DNA from: Parvularia atlantis
Taxonomy: Eukaryota; Opisthokonta; Rotosphaerida
NCBI GenBank assembly: GCA_943704415.1
Contig: CALSCO010001030.1
Coordinates: 53,670 to 117,669, forward strand
Direction of reading: 5' to 3'
DNA length: 64,000 bases
The position numbers were made by a program, and so were the translations under genes. Shown here one piece after another: positions 11,419-23,736 of the stretch. The notes beneath the pieces are model-generated. The model was not told where the DNA came from, did not search any database, and saw nothing but the letters and a program-made list of their open reading frames with translations. Position 1 is the stretch's first letter. Each line of letters begins with the position of its first letter.

Positions 11419-14400
11419 TCACGACAGGTGGAACGAGCCCTGGCCCTCGGTCATGGCCACCAGCAGCTTGCCACGGAGCACGGCCTCGCTCGTGTACTCG
11501 GGCAGCTTGAGGTAGTTGGCGCTGCTGCTGCGTCAGCCAAGCGGCTCGCAGTCGGCGCCCGCGCACGCACCAGGTCATCGCCGACGGCAGGTAGTCGTCC
11601 GACGTCAGCGGCGGCTCGCTCACCTTGCGCACGACCGTGAGCGGCGGGTGCAGATTGCGCAGGCCTGCCGGGCGCAGCACGTGAGCGACGCGCGTTTTGT
11701 CCGTGCAAGCGCGCACCGCCGATGGGCAGACGCGGGCTGCCGGTGACAAACTGCAGGAACTGGCGCTGCTCGGTCGGCGTAAAGGCGGCGAGCACGTTGA
11801 CCAGGTGGCGGATCGCGAGGCTCTCGGTCGAGTAGCCGTGGTCGGCGCGGATGCACTCGAGCAGGGCTGGCGCATGCGCCCGTCAGTACCCACCCCGGCG
11901 TGGCAACGCCAGCGTGCGCGCGCACTCTGCGGCTCCCACAGCTCCTCCGCGCCGTTCATCAGCGTGTCGAGCTCGGCCGGGCTGAACATGACCACGTCGT
12001 CCAGGTTGAGCACGGTCGAGAAGCCCGCACGGAGCGCGTCCATCTGCGCCGCGACGCCCTGCACCAGCATCACGTCGACCACGCGCTGCACAAACTCGTC
12101 CACATTGTCGACGGTCAAGTCCACGTCCGCGCCGCCGGCCTGCGCGCACGCAACGCGGTGAGCGCTTAAGCGTCAACCGCGCGCACACGATAAGGGCGCC
12201 GCACCTTGAGCTCAAAGTGCGCGTAGCCCGGCAGCGTGAAGTTGAAGCTCAGGCCCTCGACGCCGAGCGCGGCCAGCTGGTGCCTGCGGGCGGCCTCGTC
12301 CTGGGCGTGCGTGCAGATCGTAAGCACACGCGCTCGGTCGCCGAGGGGACCGCGTCTCCGCACCAGGCCGCTCGTCGCGAGGATGCGACGCTTCAGCTCC
12401 ACCTTGTGCGCCAGGTCGTCGATCGCCTTGGCCACGGGCGGGTCGACGTCGTGCAGGTCCGTGCGCGACAGGTGCCGCTCCTGCCGCAGCAGCCAGCGGT
12501 AGAAGACGGAGCTAAACGGGATGTCGATCGTGCGGCTGTCGAGCAGCGCCTTTGCGATAAACTGGCCGAGCACGCGGAAGTGGCCCAGCACGCGCCTGCG
12601 CGAGGCCGAGGTTAGCAAAACGCGCGAGCACAGCCCGGCACAAATGCGCACACCGGCCCGCGTCGCTCTGCAGCTCGGCGGGCGTCATCGGCCGCGGGTA
12701 CAGGCCGCAGGGCGAGAACACAAGCGCGCTGTCGCCCTTGCCCGGCGCGGCGCCGTCCGAGTGCGTGTCGCGCCACAGACGCAGGTCCTTGCGGCAAAAG
12801 TCGTGCGAGACAAGCGTGTAGAACTCGAGCGTAGGGCCCTGGGCAAGCGCGGCGCGGTGCGGCGTCAGCGCGGCGAGGAGCGGTGTGTGGGAGCAGGCGC
12901 ACCAGGCCGACACCGACTTCATCGTAGTACTCAATCTCGAGCACGGACCGGTTCGAGCCGTACATGTCGAGCACCTTGCTCGCATACTGCAGGATGTTGT
13001 TGCGCTGGATGCGCACCTGGGCACGCCGCCGCCTGTCAGCGGTGGGCGCGGCTGCGAGGTGCGGTGCGACGCGCCTTTTGCCGCTGCAGCCGGCCCACGC
13101 GGAACCCCTGCGACGTGTCCTCGGGCACGCCGCCAGACTGCGTCGTGCGCTCCTGCAGGCGCTGAACGGGATGTCAGCGCACAGCCCGCGGGCCGGGCCT
13201 GCACATGCGCACCATCATTGCGCGCGCAGCACCAAACGCCGTCGACTGCATATAGAGCGCGCGGCAGTCGAACGTGAACAGGAACGGACACGTCGTCTGC
13301 AGCTGGCGGCACCAGTCGGGCAGGTTACCGCTGCGCGGCGCACACGGGGCTGCGTCAGTGTCCTCGCACTGCACAAAGTGATCCTCGTCACGCACGTGCA
13401 CAGCGCGAGCGGGTCCTGCAGCTGCCGCATCAGCTTGGCCGTCAGCTTGTTGTTGACAAAGTCGAGCGGCGAGGCCGTGGCGATGGTGCCCGAGGGCGCC
13501 TGCATGTGCCGCGCGCGCGCATCAGTGCCATGCTTGCAAGTCGGCAGTGCGCCGGCGCACCACGATGAACAGGTAGCGCCAGTGCTGGTTGATTGTGTGC
13601 AGCGCGCGCAGCAGGCACAGCGTCGGGTAGACCGTCTCCGTGGGCGACATGACGCACGGCAGCTTGCGGTCGAGCGCCGCGACGAGCAGGTTGCTGCCGG
13701 TGCCGCCGCTCCCGCTGTCCTTGCTCCGCGTCGCGCTGCTCGTGCTCGCGCCGCCGCTGCTGCGCTCACTCGCCGTCTCGTTCTCGCCCGGGCGCTCGAG
13801 CTTGTACGTGATCGTGTGGCTCTTGACCCATAGCAGCATCGTCCGCGTCACGTTGGCGTCGCGCGCCTCTGCCGCGGCCGCCACGCGTCAGCGCGCGCAG
13901 AAGACCAGTCAGTGCACGGCGACGTGCCAATGTTGCTGTAGCGGTCGATCGCCTGCAGGATGGACATGTTGGGGTTGAGCGCCACGCCGTTGAGGTACAG
14001 CCGCAGGCGCGGCTTGTTCTCGGCCGCGCTGCTGGCTGCCGTAGGCACCGCCGCTGACGACGATGACGCACTGGACGCCGCGCTCGGCGCAGCTGCTGGC
14101 CCGCGGGAGGCGCGGCGATGTGCGCTGTGCTCCTTGGCAGCGTCACCTGAGGCCGGAGGGTAAGCCCGCACTACCGCCACCGTGCACGGGCCGCACCAGT
14201 CGAGGCCGACATGTCCGACGGGTTGTTGACGACGACGTTGTGCACCTCGCTGTCGTTGCGCGTGCGAGTCGCGGCCGTTGAGCGCGAGAACAGCACACTG
14301 GCGCTCTCGCTGTCATCGTGGTGGCCCTGCGCGCGTCGCTTGCTCAAGACGCGTCTGCTGCAGCAAGCGGGCGCGCACCTCGTCGTCCTCGTCGCCCTCG

Positions 14401-17400
14401 CCCTCGTACTCGTCCTGCATCGCCTCGAGATCCTCGAGCGAGTAGTCCTCGGCGTCCGCCTGCTCCTCCGAGTCCTTGGCCGAACCGGACGACGGCTGCT
14501 CCGCCGGCTTGTCCGCGTCCATCGCGCTCTCGTCGTTCTCGGCGCCGGGCTCGTCGCGGCCGCGGCCGCGGCGGCGCTGCGAGCGCGTGACCGGCCGCGT
14601 GGCTTCGGGTTTGGCAGCCTTCTTCGCCTCCTCGGCCGGCTTGGGCGACTGCGACGGCGACCGGCTGCCCTTGCGACCCTGGCCCGCGTTGTCAGCGGCA
14701 TTGACACGGCCGGCCGCACGCACCGGTCTCGACGGCTCGGGTGCGGCCACGGGCGGCTCGGTCGGCGGCAGGGTTTTGATGACCTTGGGCGTGAGGAACT
14801 CCTCGATCGCACGGACGGTGGCGAGCGGGTCGATCATGACCGTGTTACCTGTGCGCCGAGTGCGCGTCACACGCGTGACGGGCGCGGGGTGCCGGCTGCG
14901 CACCCGCGTAGTCCTTCAGGTACTTGACGGGGGCGTCCTCCGTCTCTCCCGAGCGCAGCTGCAGCTTGAACGGCTGCGCCAGCGCGCGCAGACCGCTCAT
15001 GCCGGTGCGGCCCTCGCGTCCCGACGGCTCGTTGACGACGACGGCAAACTGCTCCTGCTTGCTGACGATCTGCGCGCGCATTGCTCAGCATCGGTCTAAG
15101 CGGGAAGAGCAGGCAGTGGCACACCTCGTTCAGCCGGCGCACGAGCGGCGCAAAGCTGGCCTGCTCGGCCGCGGCAGTCGCGAGCGCCGCGTTGTCGTCT
15201 GCCTGTCCGGGCGCGCGCAGGTGCTGCGGCAGCGGCGCGCCCATGAAAACGTGCAGAAAGAGATGCAGCCGGTCGATCAGCGGCACGGCAAACTCCTTGC
15301 CCGGGTCGGTCAGGAACTGCAGGAGGCTGCAGCGGGCGGTCGCGTGTCAGCGCAGGCACACAGCGGCACACGAGCGCACGCTAACCGGTCTACAAGGCCG
15401 CTGTTGAACAGCTCGAACGACGACACGCCCTCGCTGTTGACGGGCGACAGCAGCGCCGCGAGGTCGCGCAGGATCGAGAGGTCGTCCAGGACGCCGTTGG
15501 CGTGCGCGAGAAGCTCGCTGCCGTAGCTGGCAATCTTGTCCGCGACCGAGTTGAGCGCGTTCTCCTTGGCGTGCGTGGCGAGCGACGCGCGCAGCTGCTG
15601 CGCCTGCGTCCCGATCCACAGCCGCACTTCCTCGTCCACTGGTGCACGCAGATGGTCGTCAGCCGCGCGTGAACGCCGGCGACATGGCGGGCCCGCGCAC
15701 CCTCCGAGGACGGCGACGGGGTGCCGGCGCCGCGGATCGGCGTCAGCGTGTCGCCACTACCACCGCCGCCGGTTGCTGCGCTGTGGCGGTCGCGCGCGCG
15801 CCGCAGCAGGTCCGACAGCCTGGCCAGGCGCAAGGGCGAGCGCTGGTGAGCACGTGCACACGGCACGAGACACGCACACACGCACGTTCGCGCGGGCGAG
15901 TCGTCGGTCGTGGGCGAGGTGGCCGCGGCGACGTTGGTGGCGCTCGACGAGGCCGACGCGATCCCGGACGTCGCGTGCTCTAGCGAGGCCACGGCCGCCG
16001 GCGCGCTGGCGAGGCGGTCGAGCTCGTGCAGCACGCCTGCACGCGAGCGGTGAGCAAAAGTCGCGTAGCACAGGCGTCGCCGTGCCTTCGCGCGCAAAGT
16101 AGCCCAAGAAGATCGCCGGCAGCTTGTCCGAGCACAGGTGCACGAGTTGCAGCGCACCAACGACGAGGGCGAGGTCGCGCGTGGCGAGCCTGGGCACGGT
16201 TGAGCACCGTGCTCGCGCGCGGTGCGTGGTGACGCACACGCCCGCGAGGAACGACGAGAACGGGATGTCGCGCATGGTCTCGGTGAGCGCCTCGGGCGCC
16301 GAAAAGAAGACGATCTTGAGCAGCGTGCAGACACACTGCTGGCGCACGCGCGGACTGACCGTGGTCGAGTACACGTCGAGCAGCTGCGGCAAGTGGGGGC
16401 GGCCGCGCTCAGACCCCCCGCGACGCTGTGCAACCGCCTCACCGTGCCCAGCAGCCGGTCGCCCATGCGAACCATCTGCTCGGGGTGCGCGGCCAGGAAC
16501 GGCAGGCGCGTGTCGGCGCGCTTGCGCATGCTCTGCTGCCGCTCACTCTGGCGCTCGCTTTGCTGCCGCTCATCGCCGGCGTCGTTCTTGGCTTTGTACA
16601 CTGGGCGAGCGCGCGCGACCGGGTATCAGCTCGCGCCGATGATTGCCAGCATGTCGTGTGCGCGGGCGCACTCTGCAGCGGCAGACGCGAGCTCTGAATG
16701 CCCATTGCGTTGGACGACGACATGGGGACATGCGACGCGATCTAGTGACGGCCCGGTCAGTGCAACCACGACGGCGGCGCGCCCGCGTACCTGGATCGAG
16801 AAGATGCCCTCGCGCGGCAGGTCCGGCAGCGTGGCGCAGGTCAGCGCCAACAGCTCAAACAGCTGCTCGCTCGGGCGAGCGATCGTGCTCGGCGACGCGC
16901 CGGTGATCACGTCGGACGACGACGGCTGGCGGTTGACGGCGGTGTCGGGCGCGATGCCGGCGAGGGCGTCGTGCAAGACTGCGCGGGGGTGGCGGTGAGC
17001 TTCCATACGCCAGGGAGCTCGAGAGCACGCGCGCACCGCCAGCAACGTCGACCTCGAGCAGCTCGATGGCGAGCGAGGGACACCCGTTGCAGAGCATGGT
17101 CAGCGCGCGCACGGCCATGGTGTACGTGGGCCCGCCGAGCGTGAGGCCACCGGGCGTGATGAGGTCGAGCTGGGGCGGCGCGTGGTGAGCGCTGCTGCTG
17201 TTGCGCCATCGCATCACCGTGCACCATGTTCTTTGTCAGGCCGTGCGCCGACAGCTGCAGCAGGATGTCGGTGCTCATGTAGAAGTTGTCGATGAGCCTG
17301 CGCACGCCCGCACAAGCGTGAGTGCCTCGTCCATGCGGTCGGCCCCACGCACCGCGCAAAGCACAGCACGGCCTTGTCGACGACCTTAAGGTCCGAGTAC

Positions 17401-19388
17401 TTGAGCAGGCCGGTAAGCGTCGGCAGCGAGTCGGACACGTTTGCAAACAGGTCGCGCGGCACCCGCTGACGCCAAGCTTATCCCGTCAGCGTCGCACTCG
17501 CGGCCGTCGGGCGCGCACACGCCGCACCCGGCACAGATTGGACGCCGTCGTCACGGCCGACCGCTGCACGGCGGACGAGAAAAAGTCGAGGTACGACAGC
17601 ACGGCCGAGAGCCCTAATTGCCGGCAGCCGCGTGTCAGTAACGGCACGGCGCGGCAGGCACGGTCGCAGCGTGAACGTACCGCCGGCCTTGAGGATGGGC
17701 ACCGAGTACTCGATCGACAGCTTCTCAAGCGTCGTCAGGCACTGCTCGGCCAGGTCGATGTACTCGATCGAGAGCAGCTTGGAGATGATCACGGGCACGA
17801 CGCCGCTCTCGACGATGACGTGCCCCGTGCCGGGCAGCGCTGCGAGGACGGGGCACGGTTTAGGTGCTTAGCCCCTTCGCGCGCCGCGCGGCGCACCTTC
17901 GACCATGTTGGCAAAGCAGCGGCACGCGAGGATCATGATCTCGGGGTTGAAGTCCATGCGCAGAAGCTCCAACAGCTGCGCGGCGCGCGTCGTCAGCCCT
18001 TGCGCGCGCTCCATCATGCTGTACGCACCGGCGGGACAAAGTCCTGCGCGCTGAAGCCGCCTAGCGTCTCCTCTGTGCCGATCGACAGCGTCTCGCACAG
18101 CTCCTGCACGCTCATGAACTGGCGGTCGATGGCTAGCGCGGCATCGTAAGCGTCCGGTGCCATCACGGCCCACTCGAGCGCACGCACCGCCCATGGCCGA
18201 GATGCCCGCGAGCATGCCGCGGTACCGGCTGCTGCTCGCTGGGCCGCCCGAACCGCCGCTGCCCGAGCCGCCGCCGCTGCCGGCCTGCATCATTGACTCG
18301 AGGCCGGCGCCGAGCTTGCGCAGAAGGCCCTGATGCGCGCCGCAAGCGTTGTCAGCAGCCGCGCGGCGCGCTGCAGCGCAACGATGCGACCTGGAACGCG
18401 CGCGTGTTCATCGCTGACGGCTCCGACTCGTTCTCGTCGCTGCCGCCCGGCTCATTGCTGTTGCTGTTGCTGTTGCCGCTGCTGTCGCTGCGGTCGCCGC
18501 GGCTGTTGACGTGGGCGCGCGGTCAGGCCGACAGAGAGAGCGAGGGCAAGCGTGCCTGGCCATCGTGCTGGGCGCGGTGGGTGCACTGGCGATGTCCCTG
18601 CGACGCAAGGCGTCAGATCAAGAGCGTGCGATTGAGCGAGCGACAGGTGGCGCACGACGAGGGCTCGAGGCGTCGACGGGCGCGCTTGACGGCCGGCTCG
18701 GTCGACGGCGACGAGGGCGCGCTGAGCTCGCTGTTCGCGCGCTTGGTGCGGCTGCCGCGGTGGCCGGGGCTGAAGGCTGGCGGTGTGACGTCGACCTCGC
18801 GGCTGAGCGCACCGCGTGTGTGTCGTTGGCGGGCACGGCCACGGCCACGACCGCGCACCGGGCGCACAGCGCGCACCGGAGACGCTGCGAGGCGCGGCGC
18901 GGGCTGAGCTCGACGAGGGCGGTGCTGCTGGTCGCCGCTGCTGCAGCGTACGCGGTGCCGCTGTGGGCGCGCCCGGTGCCGTTCACGTCACCGGCGGCAT
19001 CGGCGGGCGAGCGACACGCGACGCACCGGCGCGTGCGCGAGGCGGCGAAGGGCGACGCGGGCGGCGACGACGCGGCTGACGAGGCGGGCGACGATGCCGC
19101 TGCTGCTGCTGTTGTTGCTGCTCCTGCTGCTGCTGCTGCTGCTGCTGCTGTGCCCGGTGACGCGGCGGCAGCGGGGGAAGCGAGGCCGCTGCGGCCGCGG
19201 CGGCGCGGGCTGGCGGCGGGGCTGCTGCTGGTGCTGCTGCCACCTCCTGCGACGGCGGCGGCGGCGGGGGCGCTGCGGCGGCGGGTGAAGCGCGGCGGGC
19301 TGATGAGGTCGCTGGCGGCGAGACGCGGGGCGTCGGCGGCAGCGGCGGCGGCGTCGGTGTTCGGGCTGCCGGCGGCACCACGCTTCAT
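11419..19388 (-). CDS. HECT E3 ubiquitin ligase of the UFD4/TRIP12/UPL3 family
   Basis: Ligase of the ubiquitin-fusion-degradation and N-degron pathways, about 2,000 residues in more than 20 exons. The N-terminal ~350 residues from ATG 19388 are low-complexity Ser/Ala/Pro/Arg with a nuclear-signal-like VKRARRR. Next come [15 protein letters not shown] and armadillo-like repeats ([20 protein letters not shown]; a segment reading [38 protein letters not shown]), matching TRIP12. The C-terminal HECT domain has [58 protein letters not shown] with the catalytic Cys, and the family ending QGSFHLS. The catalytic Cys codon is split by an intron (11522-11570). A CTG/CAG-type triplet run encodes polyalanine near 19096. 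The gene start is chosen as the first ATG of the low-complexity frame and could lie further in. Confidence 0.9.
11522..11570 (-). other. Intron splitting the catalytic cysteine codon of the HECT ligase
   Basis: A 49-nt phase-2 intron (GTGCGTGCG...CAGCAG on the minus strand) separates TG from C of the Cys codon in LPSAMTC. Splicing restores the conserved MTCANYLKLP. Confidence 0.85.
19096..19150 (-). repeat. CTG/CAG triplet run encoding polyalanine
   Basis: Near-perfect CTG triplets on the plus strand read as GCA/GCG-type alanine codons in the HECT-ligase frame on the minus strand. The run is interrupted by GTTGTTG and CTC. It lies in the low-complexity N-terminus and is a likely site of length variation. 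Confidence 0.8.
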
Positions 19389-19573
19389 TCGGCCCGTCCG
19401 GCGCGGCGCGGGCAGCGGGGGGGCGTGCGGCGGCGGGCGCGCGCGCGTGGGTGGGCAGCAGGCGGCGGGGGTGGCGAGCTGGGGGTCGCGCTCGCTGGCT
19501 GCTGGCACGACTCTGAGCGCGATTGCAAGTCGGCATACAGCTGTCCGTACGTTGCCTGACACACACCCCTCCG

Positions 19574-22500
19574 TCACTCCGGGCGCGTGAAGAGCCGCTT
19601 GATCGTCGACTCAAAGTACAGCGGGACGCCCGTCGCACCCGCTGTGCCGCGCGCAGAGTGAGCCGATGCGCGCACAGCAGGGCCGGGTGGCTGGGCGGCG
19701 TACGCGCGTGCGTGACCGTGTGGAAGTAGTGCCGGTAGATGTCGCCGTCGAAGCGGCCGAGCGGCGAGCCGACGACAAAGTCGGTGTAGTTGAACGCGTC
19801 CGTGAGCGGCACGCAGTCGTTGCGCACGAGCTTGCACATCTCAAACACCTGCCGCCGTTGTCAGCCGCCCGCCGTCAGCCTGCCCACCCCAGACCGCACC
19901 TCCTGGCGGACGAGGTCAAACTGCGCCGGCGACAGCACCGTGTACTGCAGCGCAAACGTGCCCAGGCGCTCCTGGATCGTGTACAGCGCGTACAGCAGAC
20001 AGACCTGCGCAGCGGTGAGGTGAGGGGCGCGCGGGAGGCACGCGGGAGGCGCACCTGCGTCAGCGACTTGACGACGGCCGGGTGCGCCACACTGATCGCG
20101 TCGACAAAGCGCCGCAGGAGGATGCTGTAGCAGTGCGCGCGTGCGCACGCCAGCAAGCTCACGGCTGCGTGGGCGTGCGTGTGAGCGCAGCCCGGTCACC
20201 ACGCGGACAGGTGAACGCGCACCGCCCTCCTCGTACGCGACCTCGGCCTCGACGCCGCGCGCCACCAGCCGCTCAAACTGCTCGCCGGCGGCGTTGGCCA
20301 GCTGCGCGCAGACGATGTCAAAGATCTCGACGAGGTTCCTGAGGTTGAGCAGGCTCTGGCGGGGCAGGGTCAGCGCACGAGCAAACACGCGGCGCGGCGG
20401 CGCACCTCGCGGTCGGTCACGCCGCTGTGGCGGCCTTTGAGCGCGTTGACCATGTTAAGGTAGCCGACGACGGGCGGCTGCGTGATGCCGCGCTTGGCCT
20501 CGCGGTAGCAATTGATCAGGAAGCGGCCGTTCTGGAGCATCATGATCGTGTTGTCGCCCTGCACCACACGCGCACGCGCCTCCTCAGCACCGGGAGACGC
20601 AGGTAGCGTGCGTGCGCACCTCCCACGAGCACTGCACGGCAAAGTCCGCGTAGAGCGACGCCAGCCCCGCGTAGCTGGAGTAGCCGTGGCCGCCGAGCGC
20701 CTGGCGGCACTGCTCGATCAGGTCGAGCGTGCTCCAGCTGCACGGATCGCCGCTGTGTGAGCCGGGCTGCCGGCCCGCACACGTGTGCGCACGGTACGCA
20801 CGTCGAGAACGCCTTGAGCCCGGCCGAGGTTGCGTGCACGGCCTTGAGCTCGTTGACGATGTCCTTGCTGTCGGGGTCGTCCGGGCCGGCGGTCTGCGGT
20901 GGCGTCACTGTGCACGCCCACACACACACGCCAGCGGTCACGCACGTCCAGCCGCTCCATCAGCGCGAGGTACTGCTTGTTGGTCTCCATGCCGCCAAAG
21001 TGCATCGCGTAGGTGAGCGCGAGCAGCGGCATGAGGCGGTACTGGTGCGAGGCGTAGTTGATGATCTGCGGAGTACGTGTGAGCACGCGCACGCGCGCAC
21101 CAGCCGCGACGCGCCGCACCTGCTTCTCCGGCTCGCCCTCCTTGAACGCGAACTGGCGGCGCACGCAGCCGTAGCGCACGGCGATCGTGAGTGCGAGTTT
21201 GGCAATGTTGGCCGAGTCCATCACCTGCGCACTCGTGTCAGCACCACGTCATGCGAACGGCCACCCGCACCATTTGCACGCGGCCGCCGATCAGCGCGCC
21301 GTACGCGAGCTGCTGCAGTTTGGGCTGGTGCACGGTGCCGTCCGCGCCGACCTGCGTGTGGCGCGAGAGCATCCACTCGCGGTTGATGCGCACGTAAGTG
21401 AACTGGATCCAGCCGTTGTCGATACCTGCGCGCACCGTGAGCTCGCCCCGCTGCTGCGCGCAAGCACGCGCACCGTGCCGGCCCATCTTGGCGCCGCAGT
21501 CGCCTATGGTGATGCCCGGGCGCAGGCTGTAATCGCTCGGGTTGCGCAGCTGGACGATGAACGGCTTGACGCCGTACTTCTTGCCGTCGACGATCAGCTG
21601 TGCAAACACGACGCTGCCGATCACGGGTCAGTGCATAGACGGCGCGGGCGTGCACGTCACACGCACGCATGCGTCGCGCTGTGCGCCGCGCCACCGATCC
21701 ACCTACACGCACGCGTGAGCACTTCGCGCAGCCGCACCAGGCCGCACGCGCGCACCACTTGGTCGCGGTGAGCGTGGGCGTGTGGATCACAAACTCGTCC
21801 GAGCGCGGGTCAAACGTGGCGGTCGTCTCGAGGCCGGCGACGTTGGAGCCGTGGCTGCGTTGCACAGTGGTGGCGCTGCGTCAGCCGTGCTGCGCCACAA
21901 GCACGCGCGCCCCGCCGCTGCCGCACCCGAGCTCGGTCATCGCAAAGCAGCCGTACATGCCCTTGAGGCTGAACATGCCCATCTCGACCAGCTTGCCCAT
22001 CTGCTCGCTCGAGGCCTGCGAGCGCACCGTGCCGAAGAACAGGCCAAACTGCGAACACAGGCAGACTGAGTGCCCGCACACGCGTCAGCCAAAGCGGACC
22101 GTACATGCACGCCGATGCGCGTCATGAAGCCCGGGTCGACGAGGCTGAGCACGTCGAAGCGCACGCGCGAGATCGCCTCGCCGTCCGAGAGGATGTGCGG
22201 GATGAGGCCGGCGACCTGCGCTCCGCGCTGAGCTGCAGCATACCGCCGCTGCCGTCTTATTTCACACACCTTGGCCATCGTGCGCTCGCGGGCCTGCGGC
22301 CGCGTCAGGTCGTGCCGATCCTCGTTGTTGAAGACAGGGTCGCGCTCGATCTCGAGCATGATCTTCTCCTTGACCTGCGTGTGCCGTCAGCGCGCAGCCC
22401 GCTGACCGCTGGCCGCGCGCACCGCCGTCCACTCGGCGCCGCCGTCGAGCAGGTGCGTGAGCTCGCGCACGGGGAACGACGCGCGCGCGCGCTCCTCGGC

Positions 22501-22617
22501 CAGCGCGACGCCCGGGCTCGGCGCGGGCGCAAAGCACGGTGCGGGTGCGACGCCCACCGCAACGTGTGCGGCCAGGCGCGCGACCCGTGCGCTCGCGGAC
22601 GGTCCATTCACGGTCAT
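19574..22617 (-). CDS. Acyl-CoA oxidase (peroxisomal)
   Basis: FAD enzyme of the first, H2O2-producing step of peroxisomal beta-oxidation. The protein reads, in order: an acyl-CoA oxidase N-domain ([19 protein letters not shown]), [13 protein letters not shown] (the TELGHGS-type FAD/substrate segment), [82 protein letters not shown] (catalytic-domain signature) and [17 protein letters not shown]. About 12 exons. The true ATG is 22617; the frame is open upstream only from a GTG. Residues 11-19 (RVARLAAHV) closely resemble a PTS2 peroxisomal import signal, while the C-terminus (FTRPE) is not a PTS1. The segment after TELG shows Cys where many homologues have His. Confidence 0.93.
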
Positions 22618-22912
22618 GGTCACGTGCTGAGTGCGTGCAGACTCGGCCGCAGTTCGACTTGGGGTAGTAAAGAGCGCGTACGTAGGCCTATACTCATTCT
22701 ATCATGGCGTACCCTCCTGGCGTGCCAGCATGGCGGGGCGCAGCCGCGACCGCCGCCGTTTCCCGCCCCGCCAACGACAACGGCCAGCAGCCCAAGCGCC
22801 GGCGCCAAGACTGAACCCCAGCCTGCTACCACGTTGGTACGTGGCAGCCCCGGTGTACGTATTTTGAGTTCACCCTCAGTTGACTTGTGACTGCGTCCCG
22901 CGCGTGGTGAGC
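22618..22912. promoter_or_regulatory. Divergent promoter region between acyl-CoA oxidase and the COPI-associated protein gene
   Basis: About 300 nt, one of the longest gene-free stretches here and visibly less GC-rich around 22660-22705. It contains a TATA-like CCTATACTC near 22687. A GTACGT...CACCCTCAG stretch at ~22848-22880 has the shape of an intron and could be a 5'-UTR intron of the plus-strand gene. Two short ATG-started frames (from 22704 and 22730) have no recognisable product. Confidence 0.35.
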
Positions 22913-23697
22913 ATGGCCGCTATTGCCGAGAATGCAACGGCGCTGACCGCGTGCGCACGTTCGCCCGCCTGCCCCGCAGCACAGCCAGCCATGTCGGGGG
23001 GACAGGTGTTCCGCGTGATCGTCAAGTTCATCCTGCTGCCGCTCGCGCTCATCGCCTGGTGCGCCGCCGTCCGCGCTGCTGCGCCGAATCCGCACGTTGC
23101 GCCAATGAACCTCCACGCAGCCTGCTGCTCGTCGTGGCCAACATCCTCGTCCTCATCCGCATCTCCCCGGGCGCCAACACGGTCGACCAGGTCATGCAGA
23201 TCATTTTGCGTACGCGCGGTGGTGCTGCGGACGCTGTGTCCGTTAACGCGGACGCAAATAGGCATCTACAACATCGGCTTTGCGCTTGTCCTCGCCGTCG
23301 CCGTCTTCGAGAACCAGTTTGTCGTGCGCAACATCCAGTTCCTCGGCGACTGGATCGGCTTTGGCTTCTCGCTCATCTTGTGCGTGGCCGGTGCACGCCG
23401 CGCCCAGACCGGCCTCACAGGTCGCCGGCGGCGGCGCAGCCTCGGTGTGCTCACGCTCGCCTCGGTCGGCGCCACAACGCTCGACACGAGCGACTACACC
23501 GCCATCATCCGCCTCATCGCCGGCTGGATGGCCGTCGGCATGGGCGTGATCTTCTTTCTGCTGGTGCGCCTCGCGCTGCCGTGCGCGCCGTGCACACGCC
23601 GCTCAGCGCGGGCCCGGCGCAGGGCTGCTTCGGCTTCCGCAAGTACTACAAGGAGCAGGAGGCCGCGGCCAAGGCCGCGAGCGCTGCCAAGGCGTGA
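22913..23697 (+). CDS. COPI-associated (TVP15-like) four-helix membrane protein
   Basis: Small tetraspan protein that resembles the COPI-associated family (yeast Tvp15), found in Golgi and vesicle membranes. Five exons give four hydrophobic helices: VIVKFILLPLALIA, LLLVVANILVLIRI, IGFALVLAVAVFE followed by a conserved-looking NQFVVRNIQFLGDWIGFGF, and IRLIAGWMAVGMGVIFFLL. A short charged Ala/Lys-rich cytosolic tail (KYYKEQEAAAKAA) ends the protein. Two in-frame starts are possible, 22913 and 22991; the second places the first helix closer to the N-terminus, as in the family. The intron at 23380-23439 uses the second AG after the branch motif. The family call rests on topology and the FENQ...NIQFL pattern. 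Confidence 0.6.
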
Positions 23698-23736
23698 TGC
23701 GTGCGCGACCGCTATATGTTCGTCAGTGCCGCATGA

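Noticed and set aside
12930-12960. GGTTCGAGCC, resembling a tRNA T-arm
   Set aside because: Lies within HECT-ligase coding sequence with no acceptor stem or anticodon arm around it. A similar GGTTCGAGAA near 33465 is inside AspRS.
18400-18500. CTGTTG repeats as a second triplet-repeat disease-type tract
   Set aside because: Short and imperfect; it encodes an Asn-Ser dipeptide stretch in the HECT-ligase N-terminus and is simple low complexity.
19094-19288. Plus-strand frame beginning with a polyleucine run that looks like a signal peptide
   Set aside because: It is the complement of the polyalanine triplet repeat in the HECT-ligase N-terminus and has no further domain.
22704-22867. Two short ATG-initiated frames upstream of the COPI-associated protein gene
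   Set aside because: 36-46 codons, no conservation signal by eye, overlapping frames; more likely 5' UTR or promoter sequence.
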